Origin: Blastococcus tunisiensis
GTDB taxonomy: Bacteria; Actinomycetota; Actinomycetes; Mycobacteriales; Geodermatophilaceae
Direction of reading: 5' to 3'
Assembly: GCF_900112815.1 (NCBI RefSeq)
Contig: NZ_FOND01000001.1
Span: 94,816-158,815, forward strand
DNA length: 64,000 nucleotides
Shown here: one piece after another, positions 9,449-17,915 of the stretch
Position numbering within the stretch: the first letter of the stretch is position 1
How the letters are laid out: the number at the start of each line of letters is the position of its first letter
Notes under the pieces: model-generated
Database searches by the model: none
The model's input: only the letters and a program-made list of their open reading frames with translations
What the model was told of the DNA's origin: nothing
Program-made: the position numbers and the translations under genes

Positions 9449-10642
9449 GTGAGTCCGCTGGTCGCCCTGGTGGTCGGCCTCGTCCTGGGCGGGGTCGCGA
9501 CCGCCACCGTCATCCTGGGTCGTCGTCGCTCGTTCGACGGCCCGGCCCCCACCGAGGCCGTCGGCCCGCCCGAGGCCGCCTTCGCCCGCCGGCTGCTGGA
9601 CCTCATGGATCCCGCGGTCGTCCTCGTGGACGTCGACGACGCCATCCTGCTGGCCAACCCCTCCGCCCGCGCGCTCGGCATCGTGCGCGGCAGCCGGTTG
9701 CTCGTCCCGGAGCTGCTCGCCCTGGTGCAGGCCGTGCGCAGCGGTGGCAGCCGGCGTGCCGACGTCCGACTGCCCGGCGACCTCGCCGGCGCCGGCCCCC
9801 GGCTGATGGGCGTGCACGGGGTGCGGCTGCACAGCGGAACGGTGCCGCTGCCCGGTCCGGTCGCCCTGGTGCTCCAGGACATCACGGAGACGCGGCGCAC
9901 CGAGGCGGTCCGCCGGGATTTCGTGGCCAACGTCGGGCACGAGCTGAAGACGCCGGTCGGCGCGCTCGCCCTCCTGGCGGAGGCGATCGAGCAGGCCGCC
10001 GACGACCCGGAGGCCGTGCAGCGGTTCGCCGGTCGCATCGCCCGGGAATCGGACCGGCTGGGCCGGCTGGTGCGCGAGCTGATCGACCTGTCCCGGCTGC
10101 AGGGCGGCGAGCCGCTGCCCGAGCTGGTGCCCGTAGAGGTCGACGACGTGATCGCCGAGGCGGTCGACCGCACCCGCACCGCGGCCCGCGCGAAGGACCT
10201 GCAGATCGCCGTCGGCGGGCACGCCGGCCTCGTCGTCCGCGGGGTCGAGAGCCAGCTGGTGACGGCGGTGACCAACCTGCTGGCCAACGCCGTGGCCTAC
10301 AGCGAGGGCGCGAACCGGATCGCCGTCGCCGCACGGGCCCGGTCGGGGTTCGCCGAGATCGCCGTCACCGACAGCGGCGTCGGCATCCCGCGCAAGGACC
10401 GTCAGCGGGTCTTCGAGCGCTTCTACCGGGTCGACCAGTCGCGGGCCACCAGCACCGGGGGCACCGGTCTGGGCCTGGCCATCGTCAAGCACGTCGCCAG
10501 CAACCACGGCGGCTCCGTCACCGTCTGGAGCGAGGAGGGGCTGGGGTCGACGTTCACCCTGCGCATCCCGCTGTCCAGCGGTGCCACCTCCGATCCCCAC
10601 GGCGAGCCCGTCGCCGCCGACTCCTCGAAGGAAGCGTCATGA
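9449..10642 (+). CDS. senX3: Sensor histidine kinase SenX3 (phosphate sensing)
   Basis: This 397-residue membrane kinase has one clear N-terminal span (residues about 4-25), a PAS-like domain (about 45-145), a dimerisation/phosphoacceptor domain with His164 in NVGHELKTPVGAL, and an ATPase domain with the N box (NLLANAVAYS), DSGVGIP and GTGLGLAIVKH. It should phosphorylate RegX3 in phosphate limitation. The stop overlaps regX3 by ATGA, unlike M. tuberculosis, where repeats separate the two genes. Confidence 0.93.
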   Translation: MSPLVALVVGLVLGGVATATVILGRRRSFDGPAPTEAVGPPEAAFARRLLDLMDPAVVLVDVDDAILLANPSARALGIVRGSRLLVPELLALVQAVRSGGSRRADVRLPGDLAGAGPRLMGVHGVRLHSGTVPLPGPVALVLQDITETRRTEAVRRDFVANVGHELKTPVGALALLAEAIEQAADDPEAVQRFAGRIARESDRLGRLVRELIDLSRLQGGEPLPELVPVEVDDVIAEAVDRTRTAARAKDLQIAVGGHAGLVVRGVESQLVTAVTNLLANAVAYSEGANRIAVAARARSGFAEIAVTDSGVGIPRKDRQRVFERFYRVDQSRATSTGGTGLGLAIVKHVASNHGGSVTVWSEEGLGSTFTLRIPLSSGATSDPHGEPVAADSSKEAS

Positions 10643-11325
10643 CCCGAGTACTCGTCGTCGAGGACGAGGAGTCCTTCTCCGACGCGCTGTCCTACATGCT
10701 GCGCCGGGAGGGCTACGACGCCGTCGTCGCCGGCAGCGGCCCGGACGCGCTGGCGGAGTTCGACCGGGGCGGCGCCGACATCGTCCTCCTCGACCTGATG
10801 CTGCCCGGGTTGCCCGGCACCGAGGTCTGCCGGGCGCTGCGCAGCCGCAGCACCGTGCCGATCATCATGCTCACCGCCAAGGACGCCGAGATCGACAAGG
10901 TGGTGGGCCTGGAACTGGGCGCCGACGACTACGTGACGAAGCCCTACTCCGCCCGTGAGCTCGTCGCCCGCATCCGCGCCGTGCTGCGCCGGCGGGGCGA
11001 GGCGGCCGAGGCGCCGTCCGCCGACGGTGTGCTCGAGGCCGGCCCGGTGCGGATGGACGTGGAGCGGCACGTCGTCGCGGTGGGCGGCGAGCAGGTGTCC
11101 CTCCCGCTGAAGGAGTTCGACCTGCTCGAGTACCTGCTGCGCAACGCCGGCCGGGTGCTCACCCGCGGCCAGCTGATCGACCGGGTGTGGGGCTCGGACT
11201 ACGTGGGCGACACCAAGACCCTCGACGTGCACGTGAAGCGGCTGCGCGCCAAGGTCGAACCGGACCCGGCCAACCCCACGTACCTGCTGACGGTCCGGGG
11301 CCTCGGCTACAAGCTCGAGGCCTGA
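10639..11325 (+). CDS. regX3: Response regulator RegX3
   Basis: This OmpR/PhoB-family regulator has 228 residues. The receiver domain shows the acidic EDEE pocket, phospho-acceptor Asp52 in VLLDLMLPG, Thr79 region IIMLTAKD and Lys101 in DDYVTKPYS. The C-terminal winged helix (about 130-226) includes EFDLLEYLLRNAGRVLTRGQLIDRVWG and DVHVKRLRAKVE. Expected targets are pst, phoA-type genes and senX3-regX3 itself. It is coupled to senX3 by ATGA. Confidence 0.95.
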   Translation: MTRVLVVEDEESFSDALSYMLRREGYDAVVAGSGPDALAEFDRGGADIVLLDLMLPGLPGTEVCRALRSRSTVPIIMLTAKDAEIDKVVGLELGADDYVTKPYSARELVARIRAVLRRRGEAAEAPSADGVLEAGPVRMDVERHVVAVGGEQVSLPLKEFDLLEYLLRNAGRVLTRGQLIDRVWGSDYVGDTKTLDVHVKRLRAKVEPDPANPTYLLTVRGLGYKLEA

Positions 11326-11341
11326 GCACCGGGGCGCTCAG
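11322..11341. terminator. Hairpin shared by the convergent regX3 and DUF3072 ends
   Basis: CTGAGC (11322-11327) and GCTCAG (11336-11341) are perfect inverted arms with an 8-nt loop, and they contain the stop codons of both flanking genes. No T-run follows. A bidirectional terminator is plausible in such a GC-rich genome. Confidence 0.4.
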
Positions 11342-11535
11342 TTCTTCAGGTCGTCGACCTTCTGCGAGGCCTCGGCCTTGGTCAGGTCCTCGGGGACGTC
11401 CTCGTCCGACTGGCGGGCGAGCGTCTCCAGGTAGCTCTTCTGCGCACCGGTGGCCGGTTCGTCGCCGGTCACCCAGTCGGACGGGTCCTTCTCCGGCGAC
11501 GCGGCCGGCGGGGTGCTCTGGTTCGGTTCGCTCAT
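11338..11535 (-). CDS. DUF3072 domain-containing small protein
   Basis: This acidic 65-residue protein contains the DUF3072 signature: ATGAQKSYLETLARQ followed by PEDLTKAEASQKVDDL. The N-terminal third is disordered and proline/serine-rich. Function is unknown. The ATG is preceded 7 nt upstream by TAGCAT (11548-11543), so the message is probably leaderless. It converges with regX3 across a shared hairpin. Confidence 0.8.
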   Translation of the reverse strand: MSEPNQSTPPAASPEKDPSDWVTGDEPATGAQKSYLETLARQSDEDVPEDLTKAEASQKVDDLKN

Positions 11536-11545
11536 GTGTTCGATG

Positions 11546-11749
11546 CTAGGCCGGGACGAGGGCGGGCGCCTCCCGGACGGGAGCGGCCGCGGCGGCGAGC
11601 TTCCGGCCGGTCCGGTAGACGTGCACCCGCCCGCATGCCGGACACTCCACGTGCATGGCGATGTGCGTCGGGTGGTTGGTGACCGAGCGGATCCGCCGGT
11701 CGGCGACCAGCTCGTCGGTCCTGGTGACGGGGCAGGTGATCAGGAGCAT
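11546..11749 (-). CDS. Small hypothetical protein with a Cys-containing core
   Basis: Starting from the inner ATG at 11749 the protein has 67 residues, MLLITCPVTRTDELV and later HVECPACGRVHVYRTGRK. A start ten codons upstream (11779) is also open. The CPV and CPACG segments together could form a small zinc ribbon. Such proteins are common in actinobacteria with no known role; I do not recognise a named family. It is divergent from the GlxA-type regulator. Confidence 0.55.
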   Translation of the reverse strand: MLLITCPVTRTDELVADRRIRSVTNHPTHIAMHVECPACGRVHVYRTGRKLAAAAAPVREAPALVPA

Positions 11750-11830
11750 GGGATGAGCCTGGCGCCGCGGTCCGATCACGACGAGTGGCAGGAGTGACCG
11801 CTATCGCACGTTTTCTGCCATGATGTCGGC

Positions 11831-12904
11831 ATGGCTCCTCCCGACCGTCCACTGGTGGTCAGCGTCGTCGTCGCCGATGGCCTCGTCGGCAGCTTCGGCC
11901 TCGGCGTGTCCTGCGAGGTCTTCGGCTACGACCGGCGGCACCTGGGCCTGCCGCTGTTCGACTTCGCCCTGGTGGCGGAGGCGCCGGGCGTCCTGCGCAC
12001 CGACACCGGCATCCCGATCACCGTCGAGAACGGGCTGGAGCGGCTGGCCCGCTCGGACATCGTCTCCATCACCGCGTGGGACCTCTTCGACCGCGTCCCC
12101 TCGCCCGCGCTGCTGGACGCGTTCCGGGCGGCGCACGCCCGGGGCGCGACGATCGTCAGCCACTGCACCGGCGCCTTCGTGCTCGCCGCGGCCGGCCTGC
12201 TCGACGGCGAGCGGGTGACGACGCACTGGAAGTACGCCGGTGAGCTGGCCGCCCGCTTCCCGTCGGTGACCGTCGACCCGTCGGTCCTCTACGTCGACAA
12301 CGGGCAGGTCATCACGGGCGCGGGCACGGCGGCGGGGGTCGACACCCTGCTGCACCTCGTGCGGCGGGAGTGGGGGGCCGGGGCGGCCAACTCCCTCGCG
12401 CGGGAGATGGTCGTCCCCCCGCACCGCGACGGTGGGCAGGCCCAGTTCATCGACGCCCCCGTCCCGGCGTGCGAGGACGACCTGCTCGGCGCGGTGCTCG
12501 AGTGGGCGACCGGTCACCTCGCGGAGGACATCTCGGTGGAGGTGATGGCCCGCCGGGCGCTGATGAGCCCGCGCAGCTTCGCCCGCCGGTTCAAGGCCAC
12601 GACGGGGACGACGCCGCACGCGTGGCTCCTCGGTCAGCGGCTGGCCGCTGCCGAGCAGCTGCTCGAGGAGACCGATGCGCCCGTGGAGGAGGTGGCCCGG
12701 CTGGTCGGCTTCGGCACGGCCGCGGGGCTGCGGGAGCAGTTCGCCCGCCGCCGCGGGGTCTCCCCCCGCGCGTACCGGCAGACGTTCCGTGCCGCGTCAG
12801 CCGCCGGGGCGGCGCCGGTGCAGTTCGACGGGCACCGGCCGGGGGCTGGCTGGGTGCGGCGCGACGAGACCGTGGTCGAGGCGGAGTTCGGTCAGCCGGC
12901 GTAG
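11831..12904 (+). CDS. GlxA-family transcriptional regulator (DJ-1/PfpI + AraC HTH)
   Basis: This 357-residue regulator has an N-terminal glutamine-amidotransferase-like domain (about 8-185) with Cys in [17 protein letters not shown] and the H-W pair in [12 protein letters not shown]-terminal AraC-type double HTH (about 215-315) contains [21 protein letters not shown] and [19 protein letters not shown]. Such proteins sense small molecules such as amines or oxidants; the ligand here is unknown. CATGAT lies 6 nt before the ATG, a weak leaderless -10. Its last 108 bp overlap the opposite-strand gene. Confidence 0.9.
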   Translation: MAPPDRPLVVSVVVADGLVGSFGLGVSCEVFGYDRRHLGLPLFDFALVAEAPGVLRTDTGIPITVENGLERLARSDIVSITAWDLFDRVPSPALLDAFRAAHARGATIVSHCTGAFVLAAAGLLDGERVTTHWKYAGELAARFPSVTVDPSVLYVDNGQVITGAGTAAGVDTLLHLVRREWGAGAANSLAREMVVPPHRDGGQAQFIDAPVPACEDDLLGAVLEWATGHLAEDISVEVMARRALMSPRSFARRFKATTGTTPHAWLLGQRLAAAEQLLEETDAPVEEVARLVGFGTAAGLREQFARRRGVSPRAYRQTFRAASAAGAAPVQFDGHRPGAGWVRRDETVVEAEFGQPA

Positions 12905-13606
12905 CTCGGCGAACGCCGCCTCCCCGAGCAGCTCGGTCAGCTCGGGGGCGTAGGTCTCGACCAGCGGCTCGGGGGAGACGTGCGCCACCGGGGAGCCGGT
13001 GCACCACCAGTGCAGGTCGGCGCCGCCCGGTCCCCAGCCGCGGCGGTCGAACTCCCCGATCGTGGAGACCAGCACCGTCGTGCCGTCGGGGCGCTCCACG
13101 TGCTCCTGCTCCCGGCGCACCGGCAGCTGCCAGCAGACGTCCGGCTTGGTGGTCAGCGGGTGCACGCCGGTCCGCAGCGCCATCCGGTGCAGCGCGCAGC
13201 CCTGCCCGCCCGGGAAGCCCGGCCGGTTGAGGAAGACGCAGGCGCCGTCGACGATGCGGGTGCGCAGCGAGCCCTTCCCGCTGTCGTCGTGCGCGCTGTC
13301 CTCCTCCGTCCACGCCACCCGCCCGACCGGCGCCAGCTGCCAGTCCTCCGCGGTGAGGTCGGCGACGGCTGCGGTGACCCGGGCCAGGTCGTCGTCGTCG
13401 GTGAAGAAGGCGCCGTGGCTGCAGCAGCCGTCGTCGGGCCGCCCCTCGACGACGCCGGCGCAGCCGCGGCCGAAGATGCAGGTCCAGGCGGAGGCCAGCC
13501 AGGTCAGGTCGGCCCGCACGACGTGGCCGGGATCGGCCGGGTCGGGGAACTCGATCCACTCGCGGGGGAAGTCGAGCGGGACCTCGGCGGGTGCGTCATC
13601 CGGCAC
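12797..13606 (-). CDS. Conserved Cys-rich protein, putative metal binding
   Basis: This 269-residue soluble protein has eight or more cysteines arranged as C-x5-C-x12-CC near residues 43-62, then single cysteines in ACVFLN, GQGCALH, DVCWQLP and WWCTGSP. The CC-bearing block recalls the YkgJ/DUF3109 class of Zn/Fe-S binding domains, but I cannot assign it firmly. The GTG start is supported by TAGGCT (13618-13613) 6 nt upstream. It shares a divergent control region of about 40 bp with the Ppx/GppA gene and overlaps the GlxA gene tail to tail. Confidence 0.75.
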   Translation of the reverse strand: MPDDAPAEVPLDFPREWIEFPDPADPGHVVRADLTWLASAWTCIFGRGCAGVVEGRPDDGCCSHGAFFTDDDDLARVTAAVADLTAEDWQLAPVGRVAWTEEDSAHDDSGKGSLRTRIVDGACVFLNRPGFPGGQGCALHRMALRTGVHPLTTKPDVCWQLPVRREQEHVERPDGTTVLVSTIGEFDRRGWGPGGADLHWWCTGSPVAHVSPEPLVETYAPELTELLGEAAFAELRRLTELRLDHGLVAPHPASPRPVPVELHRRRPGG

Positions 13607-13647
13607 ATCCCCAGCCTATGCGCGTGCGGGCCGTGCAGACTGGCCGC

Positions 13648-14592
13648 ATGCGACTCGGGGTGCTGGACGTCGGCTCGAACACCGTGCACCTGCTCGTGGT
13701 GGACGCCCACCGCGGCGCGCACCCCACGCCGATGCACGACGACCGCTGGCTGCTGCGCCTCGCCGAGCAGATCGGGGACGACGGACTGCTGTCGAAGGCG
13801 GGGGAGAAGGCGCTGCTGAGCGCGGTGCAGGACGCCTGCGAGCAGGCCGAGAAGCAGGGCTGCGACGAGCTCCTCGCGATGGTCACCTCGGCCATACGGG
13901 ACGCGGCGAACGGTCTGGAGGTCCTCGACCGCGTCCGCGAGCGGACCGGCGTGGAACTGCAGGTCCTCAGCGGCGAGGACGAGGCCCGGCTGACCTTCCT
14001 CGCCGTCCGCCGGTGGTTCGGCTGGAGCGCCGGGCGGCTGATGGTCCTCGACATCGGCGGCGGGTCGCTCGAGCTGGCCAGTGGCATCGACGAGGACCCG
14101 GACGTCGCGCTGTCCCTGCCGCTGGGCGCCGGCCGCATGACCCGGCGGTTCCTCCCCGGTGCGCGGCGCGGCGGCCGGCCGGACCTGGCGGCCCTGGACG
14201 AGCTCGACGCCTACGCGACCGGGCTGGTCGAGCCCGCCGCGAAGAAGCTCCGCGGCGCGGGGACGCCGGATCTCGTGGCGGCCACCAGCAAGACCTTCCG
14301 CACCCTCGCCCGGCTGACGGGGGCCGCGCCCTACTCGGCGGGGCTGCAAGTCCCGCGCGAGCTCACCACCGACGGGCTGGGCCAGCTGGTCGGCTTCATC
14401 TCCCGGATCGAGAGCTCGGCCCTGGCCGAGCTCCGGGGGGTCTCGCCCGATCGCGCCCACCAGGTTCCGGCCGGTGCCGTGGTGGCTGCCGCCACAATGC
14501 GTGCGCTGGACGTACGGTGCGTGAGGATCTGTCCGTGGGCGCTGCGGGAAGGTGTCATCCTGCGCAGGCTGGACTCGTTGGGAGGGGTGTGA
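13648..14592 (+). CDS. Ppx/GppA phosphatase family protein
   Basis: This 314-residue member of the ASKHA fold begins MRLGVLDVGSNTVHLLV (phosphate 1 motif), with GEDEARLTFLAV, the phosphate 2 motif VLDIGGGSLEL and an adenosine-type motif later. Homologues hydrolyse polyphosphate or pppGpp; the M. tuberculosis counterpart next to senX3-regX3 is an exopolyphosphatase, which suits the phosphate context. The ATG at 13648 follows CAGACT by 6 nt. Its stop overlaps the next gene as TGATG. Confidence 0.88.
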   Translation: MRLGVLDVGSNTVHLLVVDAHRGAHPTPMHDDRWLLRLAEQIGDDGLLSKAGEKALLSAVQDACEQAEKQGCDELLAMVTSAIRDAANGLEVLDRVRERTGVELQVLSGEDEARLTFLAVRRWFGWSAGRLMVLDIGGGSLELASGIDEDPDVALSLPLGAGRMTRRFLPGARRGGRPDLAALDELDAYATGLVEPAAKKLRGAGTPDLVAATSKTFRTLARLTGAAPYSAGLQVPRELTTDGLGQLVGFISRIESSALAELRGVSPDRAHQVPAGAVVAAATMRALDVRCVRICPWALREGVILRRLDSLGGV

Positions 14593-15488
14593 TGGCCGAG
14601 CCGGACTGGAACCCGGACACGGGGGGACGCTCACTCGCCGAGATCCTGCGCGAGGCCGGCATCGAATCGGCCAACCGCGCCGCCCGCCGCCGGACCTGGG
14701 ACGACCCCGAGGAGACCGGCATCCGCCAGCGGCGGGCCGAGGCCGCCGCGGCCGACGGGGCCGCCGGCCGGACCGGGTACGGCCGCCGGCGCAGCGACCT
14801 GGACGAACCGGACCGCCCCGACTTCAGCGCACCGCCACCCGGCCTCGAGCGCCGGCGCCAGCCCGAACGGCGGCAGACGCGGCGGGCCCCCGACCCGTCC
14901 ACCGCCGCCATCCCCGGGCTGCGTCCCGACCGCAAGCCCGGTGTCCCTGCCGGTGGGCCGATGCCCAGCGCCCCGATCCCCAGCGCTCCGGTCCCCAGCG
15001 CTCCGGTGTCCGGCGCCCCGGCGCCCCGGGAGGCCCTGCACAGCCAGCCGGTCCCGGCCCTCGACCGGCGCGCGGGCCGGCCCATCCCGCAGCGCGGGTC
15101 GTCCCGGGCGGCGCGCGAGGCCGAGCACCCCTCGACCGGCCCGATCCCGGTGGTCCGCGCCGGCGACGGAGAGGGCCTGGACGACGACCTCGACGCCACC
15201 CCGCAGGAGAGCGCGCTCGCCTGGCTGCGCTTCGCGGGGGAGCTGGTGATCGCCCTCGTCGCGGGGGTGGCCGTCTACTTCGCCGCCACCGTGCTGTGGG
15301 AGATCGTCCCGCACGTCGCCGTCCTGCTCGCCCCGCTGGCCGTCACCGGCCTGGTGGCGGGCGTCGGCGTGTGGCGGCAGAAGCAGGGACGGGAACCGAT
15401 CGGCGCCCGCCTGCTCGCCGTCCTGGTGTTCGCCGGGACCCTGCTGACGATCGCGCCGGCGGCCGGGCTGCTGGCCGCCGGTTCCTGA
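14592..15488 (+). CDS. Disordered proline-rich protein with two C-terminal TM helices
   Basis: This 298-residue protein starts with a conserved block, SLAEILREAGIESANRAARRR, then a long charged and proline-rich disordered region. A four-copy PSAP-type repeat is followed by two hydrophobic segments near 215-280 and a short tail. M. tuberculosis carries a similar membrane protein after its ppx gene. Function is unknown. GGAGGGGTG precedes the ATG, which overlaps the phosphatase stop, so translation is probably coupled. Confidence 0.8.
   Translation: MAEPDWNPDTGGRSLAEILREAGIESANRAARRRTWDDPEETGIRQRRAEAAAADGAAGRTGYGRRRSDLDEPDRPDFSAPPPGLERRRQPERRQTRRAPDPSTAAIPGLRPDRKPGVPAGGPMPSAPIPSAPVPSAPVSGAPAPREALHSQPVPALDRRAGRPIPQRGSSRAAREAEHPSTGPIPVVRAGDGEGLDDDLDATPQESALAWLRFAGELVIALVAGVAVYFAATVLWEIVPHVAVLLAPLAVTGLVAGVGVWRQKQGREPIGARLLAVLVFAGTLLTIAPAAGLLAAGS
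14964..15023 (+). repeat. Four 15-bp tandem repeats coding PSAPx
   Basis: Units of the type CCCAGCGCTCCGGTC occur at 14964, 14979, 14994 and, more diverged, 15009. They encode PSAPI-PSAPV-PSAPV-SGAPA inside the disordered part of the membrane protein. Copy number may vary between strains. Confidence 0.7.
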
Positions 15489-15494
15489 GCCGGA

Positions 15495-16058
15495 TCAGCC
15501 GGCCGGCTCCTCCTCGTCCTCGCGGGCGAACTCCTCGACGAGCGCGGCGCAGAACGCGTCCAGGTCGTCGGGCTTGCGGCTGGTGGTCAGGTTCCCGTCG
15601 ACGACGACCTCCTCGTCCACCCAGTCGGCGCCGGCGTTGCGGAGGTCGGTCTGCAGCGACGGCCAGGACGTCATCCGCCGGCCCTTCACCACGTCGGCCT
15701 CGATGAGCACCCACGGTGCGTGGCAGATCGCCGCGACCGGCTTGCCCGCCTCGAAGAACGAGGTCACGAACGCGACGGCGTCGGAGTCGGCCCGGACGAA
15801 GTCGCCGTTGATCACGCCGCCCGGGAGGACCAGGGCGCCGTAGGCGTCCGGGTCGGCCGAGCTGACGACGGCGTCGACGTCCTTGGTGTCGCCCTTGTCG
15901 ATGTGGTCGTAGGCGGTGATCGTGCCGCTGGCGAGCGAGACCAGTTCCGGCTGCGCGCCCGCCTCCTCCAGCGCCTGCCAGGGCCGGTCGAGCTCGACCT
16001 GCTCGACGCCGTCCGCTGCCAGCACGGCCACCTTCATCCCGTCCAGTTCTCCTGCCAT
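15495..16058 (-). CDS. DJ-1/PfpI family protein (type 1 glutamine amidotransferase fold)
   Basis: This 187-residue protein has the PfpI core: MKVAVLAADGVEQVEL at the N-terminus, GALVLPGG in the middle and the nucleophile elbow AICHAPWVLIEA with cysteine and histidine adjacent. The glutamate expected in the first strand loop is present. Family members act as deglycases, proteases or chaperones; which applies here is unknown. The start MAGELDG at 16058 is favoured over upstream options. Confidence 0.88.
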   Translation of the reverse strand: MAGELDGMKVAVLAADGVEQVELDRPWQALEEAGAQPELVSLASGTITAYDHIDKGDTKDVDAVVSSADPDAYGALVLPGGVINGDFVRADSDAVAFVTSFFEAGKPVAAICHAPWVLIEADVVKGRRMTSWPSLQTDLRNAGADWVDEEVVVDGNLTTSRKPDDLDAFCAALVEEFAREDEEEPAG

Positions 16059-16117
16059 GGGGCCGCCGCTACCCGGCGCCCGGACGGGGCACACACCGGC
16101 GCACTACGGTTTCCGGC

Positions 16118-16195
16118 GTGATCGACAGCACCTCCGAGAGCTGGGAGCTCGTCATGTCCTGTGCGGGACCGGTCGGCATCGAGGCGCGGGCGTGA
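16118..16195 (+). CDS. Leaderless 25-residue leader ORF overlapping proC
   Basis: A GTG at 16118 lies 7 nt after TACGGT (16105-16110), so the transcript should begin at this codon. It opens a 25-residue ORF beginning MIDSTSESWELVMSCAGPV whose TGA overlaps the proC GTG (GTGA). This could be a translated leader that couples ribosomes into proC, or an attenuator. The Trp and Cys are single codons, so classical attenuation is not obvious. Confidence 0.45.
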   Translation: MIDSTSESWELVMSCAGPVGIEARA

Positions 16196-17022
16196 CCCCC
16201 ACCGGGCGCCGGGGGCTGGCCATCATCGGCGGCGGGAAGATCGGCGAAGCGCTGCTGTCCGGTCTGGTCCGCCGCGGTGGAGCCGACGGCATCCTGGTCT
16301 GCGAGCGCAGTCCCGAGCGGGCCGCGCAGCTCGCCGAGCGCTACGGGGTGGGGACGGTGGAGCTCGGTGAGGCCGCCGTGCGTGCCCGGGTGCTCCTGCT
16401 CGCGGTGAAGCCGCAGGACATCGACGTCCTGCTGGGCCGGCTGGCCGAGCACGTCGACACCGGCCACCTCGTGGTCTCGGTCGCCGCCGGCGTGGCCACC
16501 GCGCGGGTGGAGGCGGCCCTGCCCGACGGCGTGCCCGTCGTGCGGGTCATGCCCAACACGCCGGCCCTGGTCGACGAGGGGATGAGCGTGCTGTCAGCCG
16601 GCGCGCACGCGGGCGAGGAGCACCTGGACGAGGCAGCGGCGCTGCTCGCCGCGGTCGGCCAGGTGCGCCGGGTCCCGGAGAGCCAGCAGGACGCCGTCAC
16701 GGCGCTGTCGGGCAGCGGGCCGGCCTACTTCTTCTACCTGGTCGAGGCGATGGTGGACGCCGGCATCCTGCTCGGGCTGCCGCGCTCGCTGGCGGCCGAC
16801 CTGGTGGTCCAGACCGCCCTGGGCGCCGCGGTGATGATGCGCGACTCGGGCGAGCACCCGGTCCAGCTGCGCGAGGCCGTCTCGAGCCCCGGCGGGACGA
16901 CCGTCGCCGCCATCCGGGAGCTGGAGCGGCACGGGGTCCGTGCGGCGATGACGGCGGCCATCGAGGCGGCCCACGCCCGCTCGATCGAGCTCGGGGGCGG
17001 CTCCGGCCGGGACAGGACCTGA
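16192..17022 (+). CDS. proC: Pyrroline-5-carboxylate reductase
   Basis: ProC reduces pyrroline-5-carboxylate to proline with NAD(P)H. The 276-residue product has an N-terminal Rossmann motif IIGGGKIGEALLSGL, VKPQDIDVLL, VRVMPNTPALVDEGM and the C-terminal substrate/dimer region SGSGPAYFFYLVEAM plus VSSPGGTTVAAIRELE. Length is typical. The GTG overlaps the end of a short upstream ORF, suggesting translational coupling. Proximity to the BldC-like gene and bS22 is shared with M. tuberculosis. Confidence 0.95.
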   Translation: MTPTGRRGLAIIGGGKIGEALLSGLVRRGGADGILVCERSPERAAQLAERYGVGTVELGEAAVRARVLLLAVKPQDIDVLLGRLAEHVDTGHLVVSVAAGVATARVEAALPDGVPVVRVMPNTPALVDEGMSVLSAGAHAGEEHLDEAAALLAAVGQVRRVPESQQDAVTALSGSGPAYFFYLVEAMVDAGILLGLPRSLAADLVVQTALGAAVMMRDSGEHPVQLREAVSSPGGTTVAAIRELERHGVRAAMTAAIEAAHARSIELGGGSGRDRT

Positions 17023-17323
17023 CGCGCGAGGACCGTGGGATGCGTGCGGCCGGTGCGACGGCGGACCGGGCACCGTAGCCCACATGTCGACACGGCACCA
17101 GCACTCTGCGTCATCGACTCGTCACCGTGTCGCGAAACGCGGGCGGCAACAGTTCTGCGGGGTTGCACTGGTGTAGTTCTGCCGAGGACGGACCGGTCCG
17201 CCTGTTCGATTCAACCATCGCTCCCGTCACGTCAGCCCCTTACGCTCTGTACCAGCGCATGCGTGTTCAGTTGCCGGTGGGGAAGCCGGCGCCACGACAT
17301 GAGCTAGGTCCGGAGACGAAGAC
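17023..17323. other. 301-bp non-coding region before the BldC-like gene
   Basis: No supported gene lies here; base composition is less GC-rich than the neighbours. TACGCT at 17241-17246 is the best -10 candidate for the downstream gene and would give a leader of about 70 nt. A TTCGATTCAACC stretch near 17205 resembles a tRNA T-loop, but no cloverleaf can be built. Confidence 0.4.
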
Positions 17324-17665
17324 ATGACCATGCCCCAGCGCGCAGCCGCTCCCGCCATGACCCGTCCGGGCGTGCCCGGCCCCCGGCCCATGGGCCGTCC
17401 GATGGCTGCCACGATGGCCCGCCCCGTCCCGGCCCAGCACCCGGCCGCCATGCCGCTCGGCCGGCCCAGCGTCCCGGCCCCCCGCGCCGCGGTCACGTTC
17501 CTGACCGTCGCCGAGGTCGCCGCCATGATGCGCGTCTCCAAGATGACCGTGTACCGCCTCGTCCACGCCGGCGAGCTCTCCGCCGTCCGCGTCGGCCGTT
17601 CCTTCCGCGTCCCGGAGCGGGCCGTGCAGGACTACCTGCGCGACGCCTACACCGACATCGCCTGA
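17324..17665 (+). CDS. BldC-like excisionase-family DNA-binding protein
   Basis: The C-terminal 60 residues form a MerR-type winged helix as in BldC and excisionases: FLTVAEVAAMMRVSKMTVYRL then GELSAVRVGRSFRVPERAVQDYL. The first 50 residues are an unusual Met/Pro/Arg/Ala-rich tail with seven methionines; the Streptomyces and mycobacterial relatives are much shorter. GGAGACGAAGAC precedes the ATG at 17324, which supports the long form. An inner start at Met43 lacks a ribosome site. BldC-type proteins bind direct repeats to control development; targets here are unknown. Confidence 0.85.
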   Translation: MTMPQRAAAPAMTRPGVPGPRPMGRPMAATMARPVPAQHPAAMPLGRPSVPAPRAAVTFLTVAEVAAMMRVSKMTVYRLVHAGELSAVRVGRSFRVPERAVQDYLRDAYTDIA

Positions 17666-17674
17666 GAGGCGGCG

Positions 17675-17690
17675 GCGACGACGGCGTCGC
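17675..17690 (+). terminator. Hairpin after the BldC-like gene
   Basis: GCGACG and CGTCGC are perfect 6-bp arms around a 4-nt loop, 10 nt after the stop codon, followed by TCGATT. It is a compact terminator candidate without a real T-tract. Confidence 0.4.
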
Positions 17691-17828
17691 TCGATTGCGC
17701 TGTCAGGCCGAGTGGGCCCCGGAGGGGTCCGCGCAGGCGTGACGAAGCGGCTCCACCTGACGGGTGTCGGCTCGTGGTGGCGGTGTCGCCCGGCGGGCGA
17801 CGATGCCATGGCCGCGCGGTGGCTCGGG

Positions 17829-17834
17829 TACGCT
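17829..17834 (+). promoter_or_regulatory. Candidate -10 for the bS22 gene
   Basis: TACGCT sits about 80 nt before the bS22 GTG inside a 250-bp gap. A hairpin with arms GTCGCC/GGCGAC (17784-17800) lies just upstream. The gap otherwise shows nothing I can name. Confidence 0.35.
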
Positions 17835-17915
17835 CGGTCGCCGAGCGACACCGGGAAGGTTCTCCCGCTGTCGCTTCCGAGCTGAAATCCCCCAAGTCGA
17901 CGTCGGGAGCACCAC

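Noticed and set aside
17195-17225. T-loop-like TTCGATTCAACC suggesting a tRNA
   Set aside because: Flanking bases do not form the T stem, and no anticodon or acceptor stem can be drawn.
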